A stretch of DNA of 64,000 nt from Micromonospora sp. NBC_01796 (GTDB lineage: Bacteria; Actinomycetota; Actinomycetes; Mycobacteriales; Micromonosporaceae), in NCBI RefSeq assembly GCF_035917455.1, contig NZ_CP109078.1, positions 3,596,001-3,660,000 of the forward strand, read 5' to 3'. The notes beneath the pieces were generated by a model. That model ran no database searches, was not told the origin of the DNA, and was given only the letters and a program-made list of their open reading frames with translations. Shown one piece after another: positions 7,597-15,834 of the stretch. Numbering within the stretch: the first letter of the stretch is position 1; the number at the start of each line of letters is the position of its first letter. A program made the position numbers and the translations under genes.

Positions 7597-8214
7597 GTGA
7601 CGGATCTGGTGATCGGCGCGGACGGGCTGTCCCGGTGCGGTTGGGGCGCGAGCACGCCGGACTATGCGACATATCACGACCAGGAGTGGGGACGGCCGCT
7701 GCGCGGCGACGACGCCCTCTTCGAGCGGCTCACCCTGGAGGCGTTCCAGTCCGGGCTCTCCTGGCTGACCATCCTGCGCAAGCGCGAGGCGTTCCGGGTG
7801 GCGTTCGGCCGGTTCCACCTGGAGACCGTCGCCGGGTACGACGAGTCGGACGTCCAGCGGCTCCTGGGAAATGCCGGAATTGTCCGTAACCGGAGCAAGA
7901 TCGAGGCGGCCATCAACAACGCCCGGGCCGCGCTCGACCTGCCCGACGGGCTCTCCGACCTGCTCTGGAGCTTCGCGCAGACCCGGCAGCGGGCCGAACC
8001 ACTCACCTTCGCCGACGTGCCGGCGCGTACGCCGGAGTCGACCGCCCTGGCCAAGGCGCTCAAGCAGCGGGGCTTCCGGTTCGTCGGCCCGACCACGGCG
8101 TACGCGCTGATGCAGGCCACCGGAATGGTCGACGACCACCTGGTCGGCTGCCACGCCCGGCGGACGAACCCCACCGGTCGTTCCGAGCCGCCGGTAGCGG
8201 CCGTGATGGGATAG
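7597..8214 (+). CDS. tag: DNA-3-methyladenine glycosylase I
   Basis: A 205-residue base-excision repair enzyme that removes 3-methyladenine from alkylated DNA. It shows the Tag signature: RCGWG near the N-terminus, YHDQEWGRPL, EAFQSGLSWLTILRKREAF, and the zinc-ligand end DHLVGCHAR (His-x3-Cys pairing with the N-terminal Cys and His). The GTG at 7597 is preferred to the one at 7591 because of the leaderless promoter spacing. It is the counterpart of Rv1210 in the same gene order. Confidence 0.92.
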   Translation: MTDLVIGADGLSRCGWGASTPDYATYHDQEWGRPLRGDDALFERLTLEAFQSGLSWLTILRKREAFRVAFGRFHLETVAGYDESDVQRLLGNAGIVRNRSKIEAAINNARAALDLPDGLSDLLWSFAQTRQRAEPLTFADVPARTPESTALAKALKQRGFRFVGPTTAYALMQATGMVDDHLVGCHARRTNPTGRSEPPVAAVMG

Positions 8215-8244
8215 ACCCATGGGTCAGCGGAACGAGACTCGGGC

Positions 8245-8817
8245 ATGAACGCCTGGGCGGTGGTCATCAGCGACGAGCGGTACGAGGCGGAGCGGCTCTA
8301 CCACCACGACAGCGTGGAGTTCACCGGGCTGGAAGGACCGCACCGGCCAGCCAACGGCGACCCGGTGCTGGTGCTGGTGCTGCGCGACGGCGGGAGCCCG
8401 CTCCTGGTGGCACTGGGCCGGGTCACCCCGTACGGGGTCGAGCAGGACCGGGACCCCGACGGTGAGGGCCCCGGAGCGCTGGTGGTGACGTACACCCGAC
8501 GGGTTTTCGACGCCCCGACCGAGGTCCACCAGCTCACCCTCGACGGACCCCTGACCCCGGTCGACCCGGCCACCTACCGGACCCTGGCCGACCTGGTCGG
8601 ACCGCCGCGCGACCGGCGCACCTGGCTGGTCAGCCTGGACCTGCCGATCGAGGCCGCGTCACCGGCCGAGGCGGTCGGAATCTTCTGGTCCTACGTACGC
8701 GACCTCGGGCCCCAGGAACTGCCGGCGTTCGTCTCCCCGGCCGGGAACGAACTGGCCATGCAGGCGTTCGTGCTCGGCGTCGAGGCCAACCAGGATCCGG
8801 AAGAGGACGACGACTAG
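8245..8817 (+). CDS. Conserved hypothetical protein
   Basis: I do not recognise this 190-residue acidic protein. The N-terminal half is predicted beta-rich (WAVVISDERYEAERL, PVLVLVLRDGGSPLLVALGRV, LVVTYTRRVFD), which loosely recalls PUA/EVE-type barrels. The C-terminal half is mostly helical (AEAVGIFWSYVRDLG) and ends in an acidic EEDDD tail. There is no signal peptide or membrane segment, so it should be cytosolic. It stands between tag and a convergent terminator and is probably transcribed alone. Function unknown. Confidence 0.65.
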   Translation: MNAWAVVISDERYEAERLYHHDSVEFTGLEGPHRPANGDPVLVLVLRDGGSPLLVALGRVTPYGVEQDRDPDGEGPGALVVTYTRRVFDAPTEVHQLTLDGPLTPVDPATYRTLADLVGPPRDRRTWLVSLDLPIEAASPAEAVGIFWSYVRDLGPQELPAFVSPAGNELAMQAFVLGVEANQDPEEDDD

Positions 8818-8847
8818 GACCGGCCCCGGCGGTGGCCGCGTCCCGAG

Positions 8848-8873
8848 CGGCGGCGGGACCCGTCCCGCCGCCG
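8848..8873. terminator. Bidirectional terminator hairpin
   Basis: A 12-bp perfect inverted repeat CGGCGGCGGGAC/GTCCCGCCGCCG with almost no spacer lies in the 77-bp gap between two convergent genes. Confidence 0.65.
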
Positions 8874-8894
8874 TCGGTGTCCCGCAGGAGCGGC

Positions 8895-9686
8895 TCAGCG
8901 GCCGACGAAGACCGGCCGCTGCTTGTCGACGAAGGCCGCGGTGGCGGCCCGGTGGTCCTCGGTGGCACCACAGATCGCCTGCGCCTGGGCCTCGGCGGCG
9001 AGAGCCTCGGAGAGCGTGCCGGCGTCACCGACCGACAACTGCCGCTTGATCGCTCCGTACGCCACGGTCGGGCCGGCGGCGAGCCGGGCGGCCAGCGCCT
9101 GCGCGGCCGGGAGCACGTCGTCGTCGTTCTCCACGAGCTGGGTGAGCAGGCCCAGCCGGTCCGCCTCGGCGGCCGGTACGGGCTCGGCCAGCATCAGCAG
9201 CTCGACCGCCTTGGCGTGCCCGACGAGTCGGGGCAGCGACCAGGAGGCACCCGTGTCGGCGGCCAGGCCCACGTTGGCGAAGGCCATCAGGAAGGTGGTC
9301 CTGGGCCCGCCGATCCGGAAGTCGGAGAGGAACGCCAGCGACGCGCCCGCACCGGCGGCCATGCCCCGGACCGCGGCCACCACCGGCTTGGGCAGGTTGC
9401 CCAGCCGGGCCGCGATCGGGTTGTAGTGCGCCCGTACGGTGCCCAGCGGGTCGGCCCGGCCGGTGCGCAGGGTCTCGACGTGCTCGCGCAGGTCCTGACC
9501 GGTGCAGAAGGCCCGGCCGGCACCGGCGAGCACCACCGCGCGGCAGGACCGGTCGGTCTCCAACTCGGCGAGGGTGTCCCGTAACGCGACCTTGAGCGCG
9601 ACGTTGAGCGAGTTCATCGCCTCGGGGCGGTTGAGGGTCAGGGTGACGACGGCGTCGGCACGCTCGATGAGCAACGGCTCGGTCAC
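8895..9686 (-). CDS. Enoyl-CoA hydratase/isomerase, PaaG-like
   Basis: A 263-residue crotonase-fold protein. The CoA-binding and oxyanion-hole segments are RAFCTGQDLREHVE (about residues 63-76) and AVRGMAAGAGASLAFLSDFRI (described as two parts of one motif, about residues 100-120). The GTG at 9686 gives the usual crotonase length and begins TEPLLIERADAVVTLTLNRP. It starts 5 bp after the paaX stop, so the pair is one operon. The context suggests PaaG (ring-epoxide isomerase of phenylacetyl-CoA catabolism), but no other paa gene is present, so a general fatty-acid or aromatic acyl-CoA hydratase is equally possible. Confidence 0.85.
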   Translation of the reverse strand: MTEPLLIERADAVVTLTLNRPEAMNSLNVALKVALRDTLAELETDRSCRAVVLAGAGRAFCTGQDLREHVETLRTGRADPLGTVRAHYNPIAARLGNLPKPVVAAVRGMAAGAGASLAFLSDFRIGGPRTTFLMAFANVGLAADTGASWSLPRLVGHAKAVELLMLAEPVPAAEADRLGLLTQLVENDDDVLPAAQALAARLAAGPTVAYGAIKRQLSVGDAGTLSEALAAEAQAQAICGATEDHRAATAAFVDKQRPVFVGR

Positions 9687-9691
9687 GATTT

Positions 9692-10507
9692 CTACGGGCC
9701 CTTCTGTCGGGGAACCTTGCTGACGTCGAGGCAGTGCTCGACGTACCGGTCGGCGGCGGGACGCAGGCGGGCCGCATGCCGGTCGAAGAAGGCGGCCGCG
9801 CTGGTGCCTGGCCACCGTTCCGGCAGCAGCGCCGGAGGCAACTGCGGATCCCGGAAGAGGAAGGTACGCCAGGCGTGCACCAGGCGGAAGCGGGCCGCGT
9901 ACGCGTCCTCGTCACTGCTGCGTACGGTCACCGCGCCGACCAGGGCGCGTTGTTCGGCGATGAACCCCTCGTAGGCCCGGCCGATCTCGTCGAGGTCCCA
10001 GGCCCGGCGGACCAGGCCCATCGCGCCCGGAGTGCCGGCGGCGTGCGAGGCCGAGAACCGCTCGTAGCGCACCCCGGCCTCGCTGAGGACCCCGTCCACC
10101 TCCTCACCGGTGCGGGTGGCTACCCAGGTCTGCTCGTCGATCATGCCGTACCCGAGGAAGGCGAGGCTGGTGTCGAGCCGCTGGCGGTCCCGGCGGGCCG
10201 GTGGCGGTTGCAGCACGATGAGGTCGAACCGGCCATCCCAGCCGATCTTGCCGGTACGGTAGATTCGAGCAGCTGCCTCGTCCAACCGGCGGGCGGCTTT
10301 CGGGCTCAACAGATAACCGGGTCCGCTGCTCAGGCGGGCCGGATAGAGCCAGCCCTGACGGACCATGCGGGAGACCGCAGTCCGTACCGCCGGTGGCGCG
10401 ATCCCCAGCGGTGCGAGAAGCTTGACCAGGGCGGCGACCGGCGCACGGCCACCTCGGCCGCGCAGATAGTCGCCGTACAGGTCGAAGAGTGCCGACCGTG
10501 CCTGCAT
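9692..10507 (-). CDS. paaX: PaaX family transcriptional regulator
   Basis: A 271-residue regulator. The N-terminal winged HTH (about residues 5-75: LFDLYGDYLRGRG, PPAVRTAVSRMVRQGWL) and the central and C-terminal PaaX domains (ERFSASHAAGT; LVHAWRTFLFRDPQLPPALLPERWPG) are intact. PaaX repressors sense phenylacetyl-CoA or related acyl-CoAs. It is followed at 5 bp by an enoyl-CoA hydratase gene that is its likely target. An imperfect dyad just upstream of its start (10518-10559) could be the operator. Confidence 0.88.
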   Translation of the reverse strand: MQARSALFDLYGDYLRGRGGRAPVAALVKLLAPLGIAPPAVRTAVSRMVRQGWLYPARLSSGPGYLLSPKAARRLDEAAARIYRTGKIGWDGRFDLIVLQPPPARRDRQRLDTSLAFLGYGMIDEQTWVATRTGEEVDGVLSEAGVRYERFSASHAAGTPGAMGLVRRAWDLDEIGRAYEGFIAEQRALVGAVTVRSSDEDAYAARFRLVHAWRTFLFRDPQLPPALLPERWPGTSAAAFFDRHAARLRPAADRYVEHCLDVSKVPRQKGP

Positions 10508-10517
10508 GACCGCACAT

Positions 10518-10559
10518 TGTGACAGCCCTTCGCAAGATATGCTAGACGCTGTTACAGCG
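10518..10559. promoter_or_regulatory. Candidate PaaX operator
   Basis: The region holds TGTGACAGC (10518-10526) and GCTGTTACA (10548-10556), an inverted repeat with one mismatch and a 21-bp spacer. The right arm sits inside CGCTGT-T-ACAGCG (10547-10559), itself a perfect palindrome. It begins 11 bp upstream of the paaX ATG and also lies upstream of the DUF3117 gene. Confidence 0.45.
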
Positions 10560-10697
10560 TTGCTGGTTCGGTTTGGGTCCGGCGGTGTTCATCAGGGAAA
10601 ATCGTGGGTCGGCACCGCGGGCCGTGAGCGCGGGTATGTCGACGAAGTGGATGTGGGGCAACCCACCGACCCTGGTGAAGGTCTGAGGGGAGACAAC

Positions 10698-10865
10698 ATG
10701 GCGGCGATGAAGCCGCGGACGGGCGACGGTCCGCTGGAAGTCACCAAGGAGGGCCGGGGCATCGTCATGCGGGTTCCGCTGGAGGGTGGTGGCCGGCTCG
10801 TCGTCGAGATGACTCCTGACGAGGCCAACGCGCTCGGTGACGCGCTGAAGGCCGCCGCGGGCTAA
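10698..10865 (+). CDS. DUF3117 family protein (Rv1211-like)
   Basis: A 55-residue protein, MAAMKPRTGDGPLEVTKEGR at the N-terminus and EMTPDEANALGDALKAAAG at the C-terminus, almost identical across actinobacteria. The ATG at 10698 has a GGGGAGA SD and gives the conserved length; a longer open frame upstream has no similarity. Function is unknown; the M. tuberculosis homologue was described as calmodulin-like. It follows tag in the conserved order and ends in two strong hairpins. Confidence 0.92.
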   Translation: MAAMKPRTGDGPLEVTKEGRGIVMRVPLEGGGRLVVEMTPDEANALGDALKAAAG

Positions 10866-10871
10866 GTGATC

Positions 10872-10908
10872 ACGAAGGTCCGGGCGCGCCGCGTGCCCGG
10901 ACCTTCGT
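10872..10908 (+). terminator. Terminator hairpin 1 of the DUF3117 gene
   Basis: A perfect 14-bp stem ACGAAGGTCCGGGC/GCCCGGACCTTCGT with a 9-nt loop begins 6 bp after the stop codon. Confidence 0.8.
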
Positions 10909-10910
10909 CC

Positions 10911-10945
10911 GTGCTGGGTCACCGGTGATGCCGGTGACCCAGCAC
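10911..10945 (+). terminator. Terminator hairpin 2 of the DUF3117 gene
   Basis: A perfect 15-bp stem GTGCTGGGTCACCGG/CCGGTGACCCAGCAC with a 5-nt loop lies immediately after the first hairpin, making a tandem terminator. Confidence 0.75.
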
Positions 10946-11021
10946 GTTACCCGGGCCCCGAGCGCGGTGAAGCCGCGTCGACGGCCTGCTCGTTCCACGA
11001 TCCCCTGGAGGTACGGTCGGC

Positions 11022-12530
11022 GTGCTGACCATTCGTCTCATCGCCGATCCCACCGGGTTCGACGCCCTCGCCCTGCCCGTCCGCCCCGTCGAAGCGACCG
11101 CGCCCGACCGGGGCCGGAGCACCGGGGAGACCGACCGCGACGAGGGTCCCCTCGCCGAACTGCCGCCGACCGCGCTGGCCCTGCCGGAGGACCTGCTCGC
11201 CGAGGCGACCGCGCTCCTGCCGCTGGTCGAACAGACCGGTTCGGCGGGCACCACCCATCTTTCGGTCCGGGCGCTGCGTCAGCCCAGCCGGCTGCTGCTG
11301 GTCGGCGTCGGAGCCGCCGACGAGGCCGGTTGGCGGGCCGCGGGAGCGGCGATCGCCCGTACCACTCGTGAGACTTCGATCACTATAGCGATGCCTGCCG
11401 ATGTCACCCCGGAGGCCGTACGCGGGCTGGCCGAGGGACTGTGGCTGGCGTCGTACCGGTTCCGACTGGCCCAGGCGACCGAGCCCGCCGGCCTCACCGA
11501 GGTGCTGGTCGCGGTCGCCGATCCGGCCGCCCACGAGCCGGCCCTCGAACTGGCCCGGGTGACCGCCCGGACCACCCGGTTCGCCCGCGACCTGATCAAC
11601 ACGCCGTCCTCGACCAAGTCGCCGCAGTGGCTCGCCGACCAGATCGTCGCCGCCGCGGCCGAGCACCCCGGGCTGACCGTCAGCATCCGGGAACCCGAGC
11701 AGCTAGCCGCCGAGGGCTTCGGCGGCATCCTGGCCGTCGGGAACGGCTCGGCCACCGGCCCGCGCCTGGTCGAACTGAGCTGGCACCCGGCCGGCGCGAG
11801 CACCCATGTGGTGCTGGTCGGCAAGGGCATCACCTTCGACACCGGCGGCATCTCGATCAAGCCGCGCGAGGCGATGAAGCTGATGCGCAAGGACATGGCC
11901 GGCGCCGCCGCCATCGTCGCCGCCACCCTCGGGGCCGCCGAACTGCGACTACCGGTACGGATCACCGCGCTCGCCCCGCTCGCCGAGAACATGGTCAGCG
12001 GCTCGGCGTTCCGCCCCGGTGACGTGATCCGCCACTACGGCGGCCTGACCAGCGAGACCACCAACTCCGACGCCGAGGGGCGGCTGGTGCTCGCCGACGC
12101 GCTCGCGTACGCGGTCGAGCGACTCGCCCCGGACCTGCTGATCGACATCGCCACGCTCACCGGCGCCAACGCGGTGGCCCTCGGCAAGCGGCACGCCGCC
12201 CTCTACAGCGAGAACGACGAGCTGGCCGAGGCCCTGATCGGCGCCGGTCGTACCGCCGGGGAACTCGCCTGGCGGATGCCGCTGACCAACGACTACGTCG
12301 AGTACCTCGGCAGCGACATCGCCGACCTGTACAGCGCCCCGGCCAGCGGCGCCGGCTCGGTGACCGCCGCGCTGTACCTGCGCGAGTTCACCGGCCCCCT
12401 GCGCGACCGCTGGGTGCACGTCGACATGTCCGCACCCTCCTGGGCCGAGGGCAACGACGGCCCGGTGGTCAAGGGCGCCACCGGGTACGGCGTCCGTACG
12501 CTGCTGCGCTGGCTGGGCGACCTGGGATAG
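11022..12530 (+). CDS. pepA: Leucyl aminopeptidase (M17)
   Basis: A 502-residue cytosolic metallo-exopeptidase that removes N-terminal residues from peptides. The N-terminal ~180 residues form the substrate/regulatory domain. The catalytic domain shows GKGITFDTGGISIKP (metal-binding Lys and Asp), MRKDMAGAAAIVAATLGA, and NSDAEGRLVLADAL, the M17 signature with Ser for the usual Thr. The GTG start has a GGAGG SD. The gene is isolated between strong terminators and the MBL hydrolase gene. Confidence 0.93.
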   Translation: MLTIRLIADPTGFDALALPVRPVEATAPDRGRSTGETDRDEGPLAELPPTALALPEDLLAEATALLPLVEQTGSAGTTHLSVRALRQPSRLLLVGVGAADEAGWRAAGAAIARTTRETSITIAMPADVTPEAVRGLAEGLWLASYRFRLAQATEPAGLTEVLVAVADPAAHEPALELARVTARTTRFARDLINTPSSTKSPQWLADQIVAAAAEHPGLTVSIREPEQLAAEGFGGILAVGNGSATGPRLVELSWHPAGASTHVVLVGKGITFDTGGISIKPREAMKLMRKDMAGAAAIVAATLGAAELRLPVRITALAPLAENMVSGSAFRPGDVIRHYGGLTSETTNSDAEGRLVLADALAYAVERLAPDLLIDIATLTGANAVALGKRHAALYSENDELAEALIGAGRTAGELAWRMPLTNDYVEYLGSDIADLYSAPASGAGSVTAALYLREFTGPLRDRWVHVDMSAPSWAEGNDGPVVKGATGYGVRTLLRWLGDLG

Positions 12531-12652
12531 CCCTGCGCCGCTCGGGTGGGGTGTGATCCGTTGTTACGCCACGGGGAACGTGTCCCGGATGGTTACGTGT
12601 TGGCCTGGGACGGCTTGATGCCGTAGGTACGCCGACACCGTGAGGACGCGAC

Positions 12653-13495
12653 ATGGCTTCGCTCAGCTACTCCACGTACGTCGCGCCGCCCAAGCCGGCG
12701 GTCTCCGACGACCTGCCACCGGGCGAGACGCAGGAGGTGTGGTCCCCGACCACCTCCACCCTCATCTCGGGCGAGCGCGACGCGATCCTGGTCGACGCCC
12801 TGCTGACCACGGCCGAGGCGACCGGTCTGGCCGACTGGGTGGCCGCCAGCGGCAAGAACCTGACCACGATCTTCATCACCCACGGCCACGGCGACCACTT
12901 CTTCGGCACGTCGGTGGTGCTGGACCGCTTTCCGGCGGCGAAGGTCGTGGCTGCCGCCCACGTGGTCGAGCGGATGCGCCAGCAGCTCGGCCCGAAGTGG
13001 CTCGACGGCATCTGGCGGGTCCAGTTCCCCAACCAGCTGTCCGACCGTCTGGTGGTCGCCGAACCGCTGGCCGACCACACCCTGGACCTGGAGGGCGAGC
13101 GGCTGGTCGTGGTCGAACTCGGGCACAGCGACACCGACGACACCACCGCTCTCTACGTACCGTCCCTCGGGCTGGTGGTCGCCGGTGACTCCGTCTACAA
13201 CGACGTCCACCTCTACCTCGGCGAGGCCGCCAACGGAGGAATCGGGGCGTGGCACGCGGCCCTGGACACCGTCGAGGCGCTGAACCCCACCTCGGTGGTC
13301 GCCGGGCACAAGCGCGACGGTGCCGACGACGGGCCGCACGTCATCGAGGAGACCCGCGGCTACCTGCGCGACTTCGAGGCCGGGATGGGACGGACGAACA
13401 GCACCCTGGAGCTGTACGACTACATGCTCGCGCTCTACCCCGACCGGGTGAACCGGGGCGTGCTGTGGAACTCGGCGCGGGCAGTGAAGGGCTGA
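12653..13495 (+). CDS. MBL-fold metallo-hydrolase
   Basis: A 280-residue protein with the metallo-beta-lactamase fold. The first metal-binding motif THGHGDHFFG lies near residue 77. Further ligands are in ELGHSDTDDTT (His, Asp) and VAGHKRDGADD (distal His). The C-terminal tail carries an extra helical segment (EETRGYLRDFEAG, TLELYDYMLALYPDRVN) typical of the actinobacterial group that resembles quinoprotein relay or hydroxyacylglutathione hydrolase-like enzymes. The substrate cannot be told from sequence. It converges on the O-methyltransferase gene with a 7-bp gap. Confidence 0.87.
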   Translation: MASLSYSTYVAPPKPAVSDDLPPGETQEVWSPTTSTLISGERDAILVDALLTTAEATGLADWVAASGKNLTTIFITHGHGDHFFGTSVVLDRFPAAKVVAAAHVVERMRQQLGPKWLDGIWRVQFPNQLSDRLVVAEPLADHTLDLEGERLVVVELGHSDTDDTTALYVPSLGLVVAGDSVYNDVHLYLGEAANGGIGAWHAALDTVEALNPTSVVAGHKRDGADDGPHVIEETRGYLRDFEAGMGRTNSTLELYDYMLALYPDRVNRGVLWNSARAVKG

Positions 13496-13502
13496 ACCCG
13501 GA

Positions 13503-14153
13503 TCATCCCCGTTTGATCGCCGCCAGCAGTCCCTCACCCGACGGGAGCAGGGCCGGGATCCAGTCGTCGGACTCGCGTACCGCCTTGACGATCTCGCGTA
13601 CGGTCACCGTGGTCAGGTCGCGGGCAGCCGGGTCGCCGATCCGTCCGCCGGCCATCGCGCCGTGCAGGACGAGCGCGCCGCCGGGGCGCAGCAACCGCAG
13701 GGCGGCCTCGACGCAGGCGCTGTACTCGGTGGCGTCGGCGTCGGCGAAGACCAGGTCGTACACCCCGTCGGCCAGCCGGGGCAGCACGTCCAGGGCCCGA
13801 CCGGTGATGATCCGGGTACGCCCGGCCGGGAAGCCCGCCTCCTGGAAGATCCGCCGGGCGATGCGCTGGTGCTCTGCCTCCACGTCGATCGTGGTCAGTA
13901 CGCCGTCGGGCCGCATCCCCCGGAGCAGCCACAACCCGCTCACACCGGTGCCGGTGCCGATCTCGACCACCGAACGTGCGCTGCCGGCGGCGGCCAGTAG
14001 TCGCAGGGTCGCGCCGACACCGGGCGTGATGGCCGGCAGGCCGACCTCCCGGGCCAGGCTGCGGGCGGTCTGCAGGACCAGGTCCTCGGCGACGTACGCC
14101 TCGGCGAACTGGAGTGCCTGGGCGGTCATCGGGGTGACTGACCGGGCGACCAT
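13503..14153 (-). CDS. SAM-dependent O-methyltransferase (Rv1220c-like)
   Basis: A 216-residue class I methyltransferase of the catechol-O-methyltransferase-like family 3. Motif I is VVEIGTGTGVSGLWLL (about residues 60-75). TTIDVEAEHQRIA carries the acidic residue that binds the SAM ribose, and YDLVFADADATEY provides the metal-binding region. Its neighbours are divergent htrA and convergent MBL hydrolase. In M. tuberculosis the orthologue Rv1220c is divergent from sigE, which is not present here. The natural methyl acceptor is unknown. Confidence 0.87.
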   Translation of the reverse strand: MVARSVTPMTAQALQFAEAYVAEDLVLQTARSLAREVGLPAITPGVGATLRLLAAAGSARSVVEIGTGTGVSGLWLLRGMRPDGVLTTIDVEAEHQRIARRIFQEAGFPAGRTRIITGRALDVLPRLADGVYDLVFADADATEYSACVEAALRLLRPGGALVLHGAMAGGRIGDPAARDLTTVTVREIVKAVRESDDWIPALLPSGEGLLAAIKRG

Positions 14154-14391
14154 GGCGATGGCGTACCTCCGGAAACGGTGCGGGGTGGACGGGGGCGTTG
14201 CGCTATGAGCCTAAGGGCGTTGGTACGTGATCGACAGTCGTCCCACCTGTTCCCCGTCCACGCCGGACCCAACCGCTGAATGCTCTTCGGCTATCCGTGC
14301 AATCCTGGAGGCGGAACCCGTACGCCCCGACCGGAGAGCGGCTCACGCCGTGTGGTCGGCGAACGCTTTCCGGGACGGACTGGGAGGGCAC
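14154..14391. other. Intergenic region between O-methyltransferase and htrA genes
   Basis: This 238-bp divergent promoter region contains no convincing gene. An in-frame extension of htrA to 14227 exists but has no typical protease or signal features. It is the position where sigE and rseA would be expected from mycobacterial gene order, and I see no remnant of them. Confidence 0.5.
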
Positions 14392-15759
14392 GTGACCGAC
14401 GGCTGGAACTGGCGCCAGCCCGACGGGACCCCGACGACGGCACCTGTGCCGCCGACGGTGGGCCCGCCGGTGGCTATGCCAGCGGGACCTGGTGGTGTCG
14501 GGGGCGGGATGCCCCCCGTACCGGGTGGTGTCGGTGGGCCGCCGCCGCCGTCGGCCTGGTGGTCGGACGCGATGGCCGACCCGTGGCGGGATCCGCGGAC
14601 CCACACCGCGGTGGTGGTGCAGGCGCCCCCGCTCGCGCCGAGCGCGCTGCCGGAGCTGGTCACCGACCCGGACGCGCCGCGCCAGCGGGGGACCCGCCCG
14701 GTCCTCCTGGTCGCGCTGGTCGCCGCCCTGCTGGCCGGCACACTCGGCGGCACGCTGGGTTACGTCTTCGCGTCCCGGGCCGGGGTCGGCGGGGGCGGGA
14801 CCACGGTGCTGGGCCGCCAGGGCAACGAGGCGCCGGCCGCCGCGCAGCGCAAGCCGGACACGTTGGCGGGGGTGGCCGAGCGGCTGGCCCCGAGCGTCGT
14901 GACCGTGCGGGTCAACGGCAGCGGCGGTGCGAGCGTGGGTTCCGGCTTCGTCGCGTCCACCGACGGGTACGTGATCACCAACGACCACGTGGTCGAGGGG
15001 AGCAACGGGCGGGCGACGGTGGTCTTCAACGACGGGTCGACCACGGCCGCGACGGTGGTGGGCACCGACCCCGAGTCGGACCTCGCGGTGATCAAGGTGT
15101 CCCGGCCGGGTCTGGTGCCGGTCGAGTTCGGTGACTCGGAGTCGATCGCGGTCGGTGACCCGGTGCTGGCCTTCGGCACACCGCTGGCCCTGGCGAACAC
15201 CGTGACGGCGGGGATCGTCAGCGCCCTGGACCGGACGATCAGCGCCGGTGAGCCGGGCGGGCAGGTGCGGTACTACGCGGCGATCCAGACCGACGCGGCG
15301 GTCAACCAGGGCAACTCCGGTGGGCCACTGGTCGACGGCGCGGGCCGGGTGATCGGCGTGAACTCGGTGATCAAGTCGCTGGCGGTGGACGATTCGGCGG
15401 CCGGCAACATCGGCCTCGCCTTCGCGATCCCGATCAACCAGGCCAAGCGGGTCGCCCAGGAGATCATCGACACCGGCAAGGCGCGTCGTACGGTGATCGG
15501 CGCCCAGGTCAGCGGCGCCGGGGTCGGTGCGGAGGGCGGCGTACGGGTCGCCGGGGTCGATCCGGCCGGGCCGGCTGCCGGTGCCGGTCTGCGTACCGGT
15601 GACGTGCTGCTCCGGCTGGACGGCCGGGTCCTGGAAGAACCAACTGATTTGATCGCCTTGGTCCGGAAATACGCGCCCGGATCGGTGGTGACCGTCGAGT
15701 ACCGTCGCGGCACCGATCGGCAGAAGGCGTCAGTGACACTTGCCGCAGATGCGAAGTAG
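14392..15759 (+). CDS. htrA: HtrA/DegP-type trypsin-like serine protease with PDZ domain
   Basis: A 455-residue membrane-anchored protease for extracytoplasmic protein quality control. A Pro/Gly-rich cytoplasmic region (1-100) is followed by one membrane helix (about 102-127), the trypsin-like domain and a C-terminal PDZ domain (GVRVAGVDPAGPAAGAGLRT). The catalytic triad is visible: His199 in TNDHVVEG, Asp230 in PESDLAVI, and Ser309 in GNSGGP. The GTG start has a GGGAGGG SD. tatB follows 75 bp later on the same strand, as in mycobacteria. Confidence 0.93.
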   Translation: MTDGWNWRQPDGTPTTAPVPPTVGPPVAMPAGPGGVGGGMPPVPGGVGGPPPPSAWWSDAMADPWRDPRTHTAVVVQAPPLAPSALPELVTDPDAPRQRGTRPVLLVALVAALLAGTLGGTLGYVFASRAGVGGGGTTVLGRQGNEAPAAAQRKPDTLAGVAERLAPSVVTVRVNGSGGASVGSGFVASTDGYVITNDHVVEGSNGRATVVFNDGSTTAATVVGTDPESDLAVIKVSRPGLVPVEFGDSESIAVGDPVLAFGTPLALANTVTAGIVSALDRTISAGEPGGQVRYYAAIQTDAAVNQGNSGGPLVDGAGRVIGVNSVIKSLAVDDSAAGNIGLAFAIPINQAKRVAQEIIDTGKARRTVIGAQVSGAGVGAEGGVRVAGVDPAGPAAGAGLRTGDVLLRLDGRVLEEPTDLIALVRKYAPGSVVTVEYRRGTDRQKASVTLAADAK

Positions 15760-15834
15760 CCGGTCCACACCCCCTCCCGCATCCGCCCCCGGCGTGCGTA
15801 GTCTTGCCCTGGACCGGTACGAGGAGGCGGCGAG

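Noticed and set aside
14227-14391. Longer N-terminus for HtrA starting at 14227
   Set aside because: The added 55 residues lack similarity, while the GTG at 14392 has a strong GGGAGGG ribosome-binding site.
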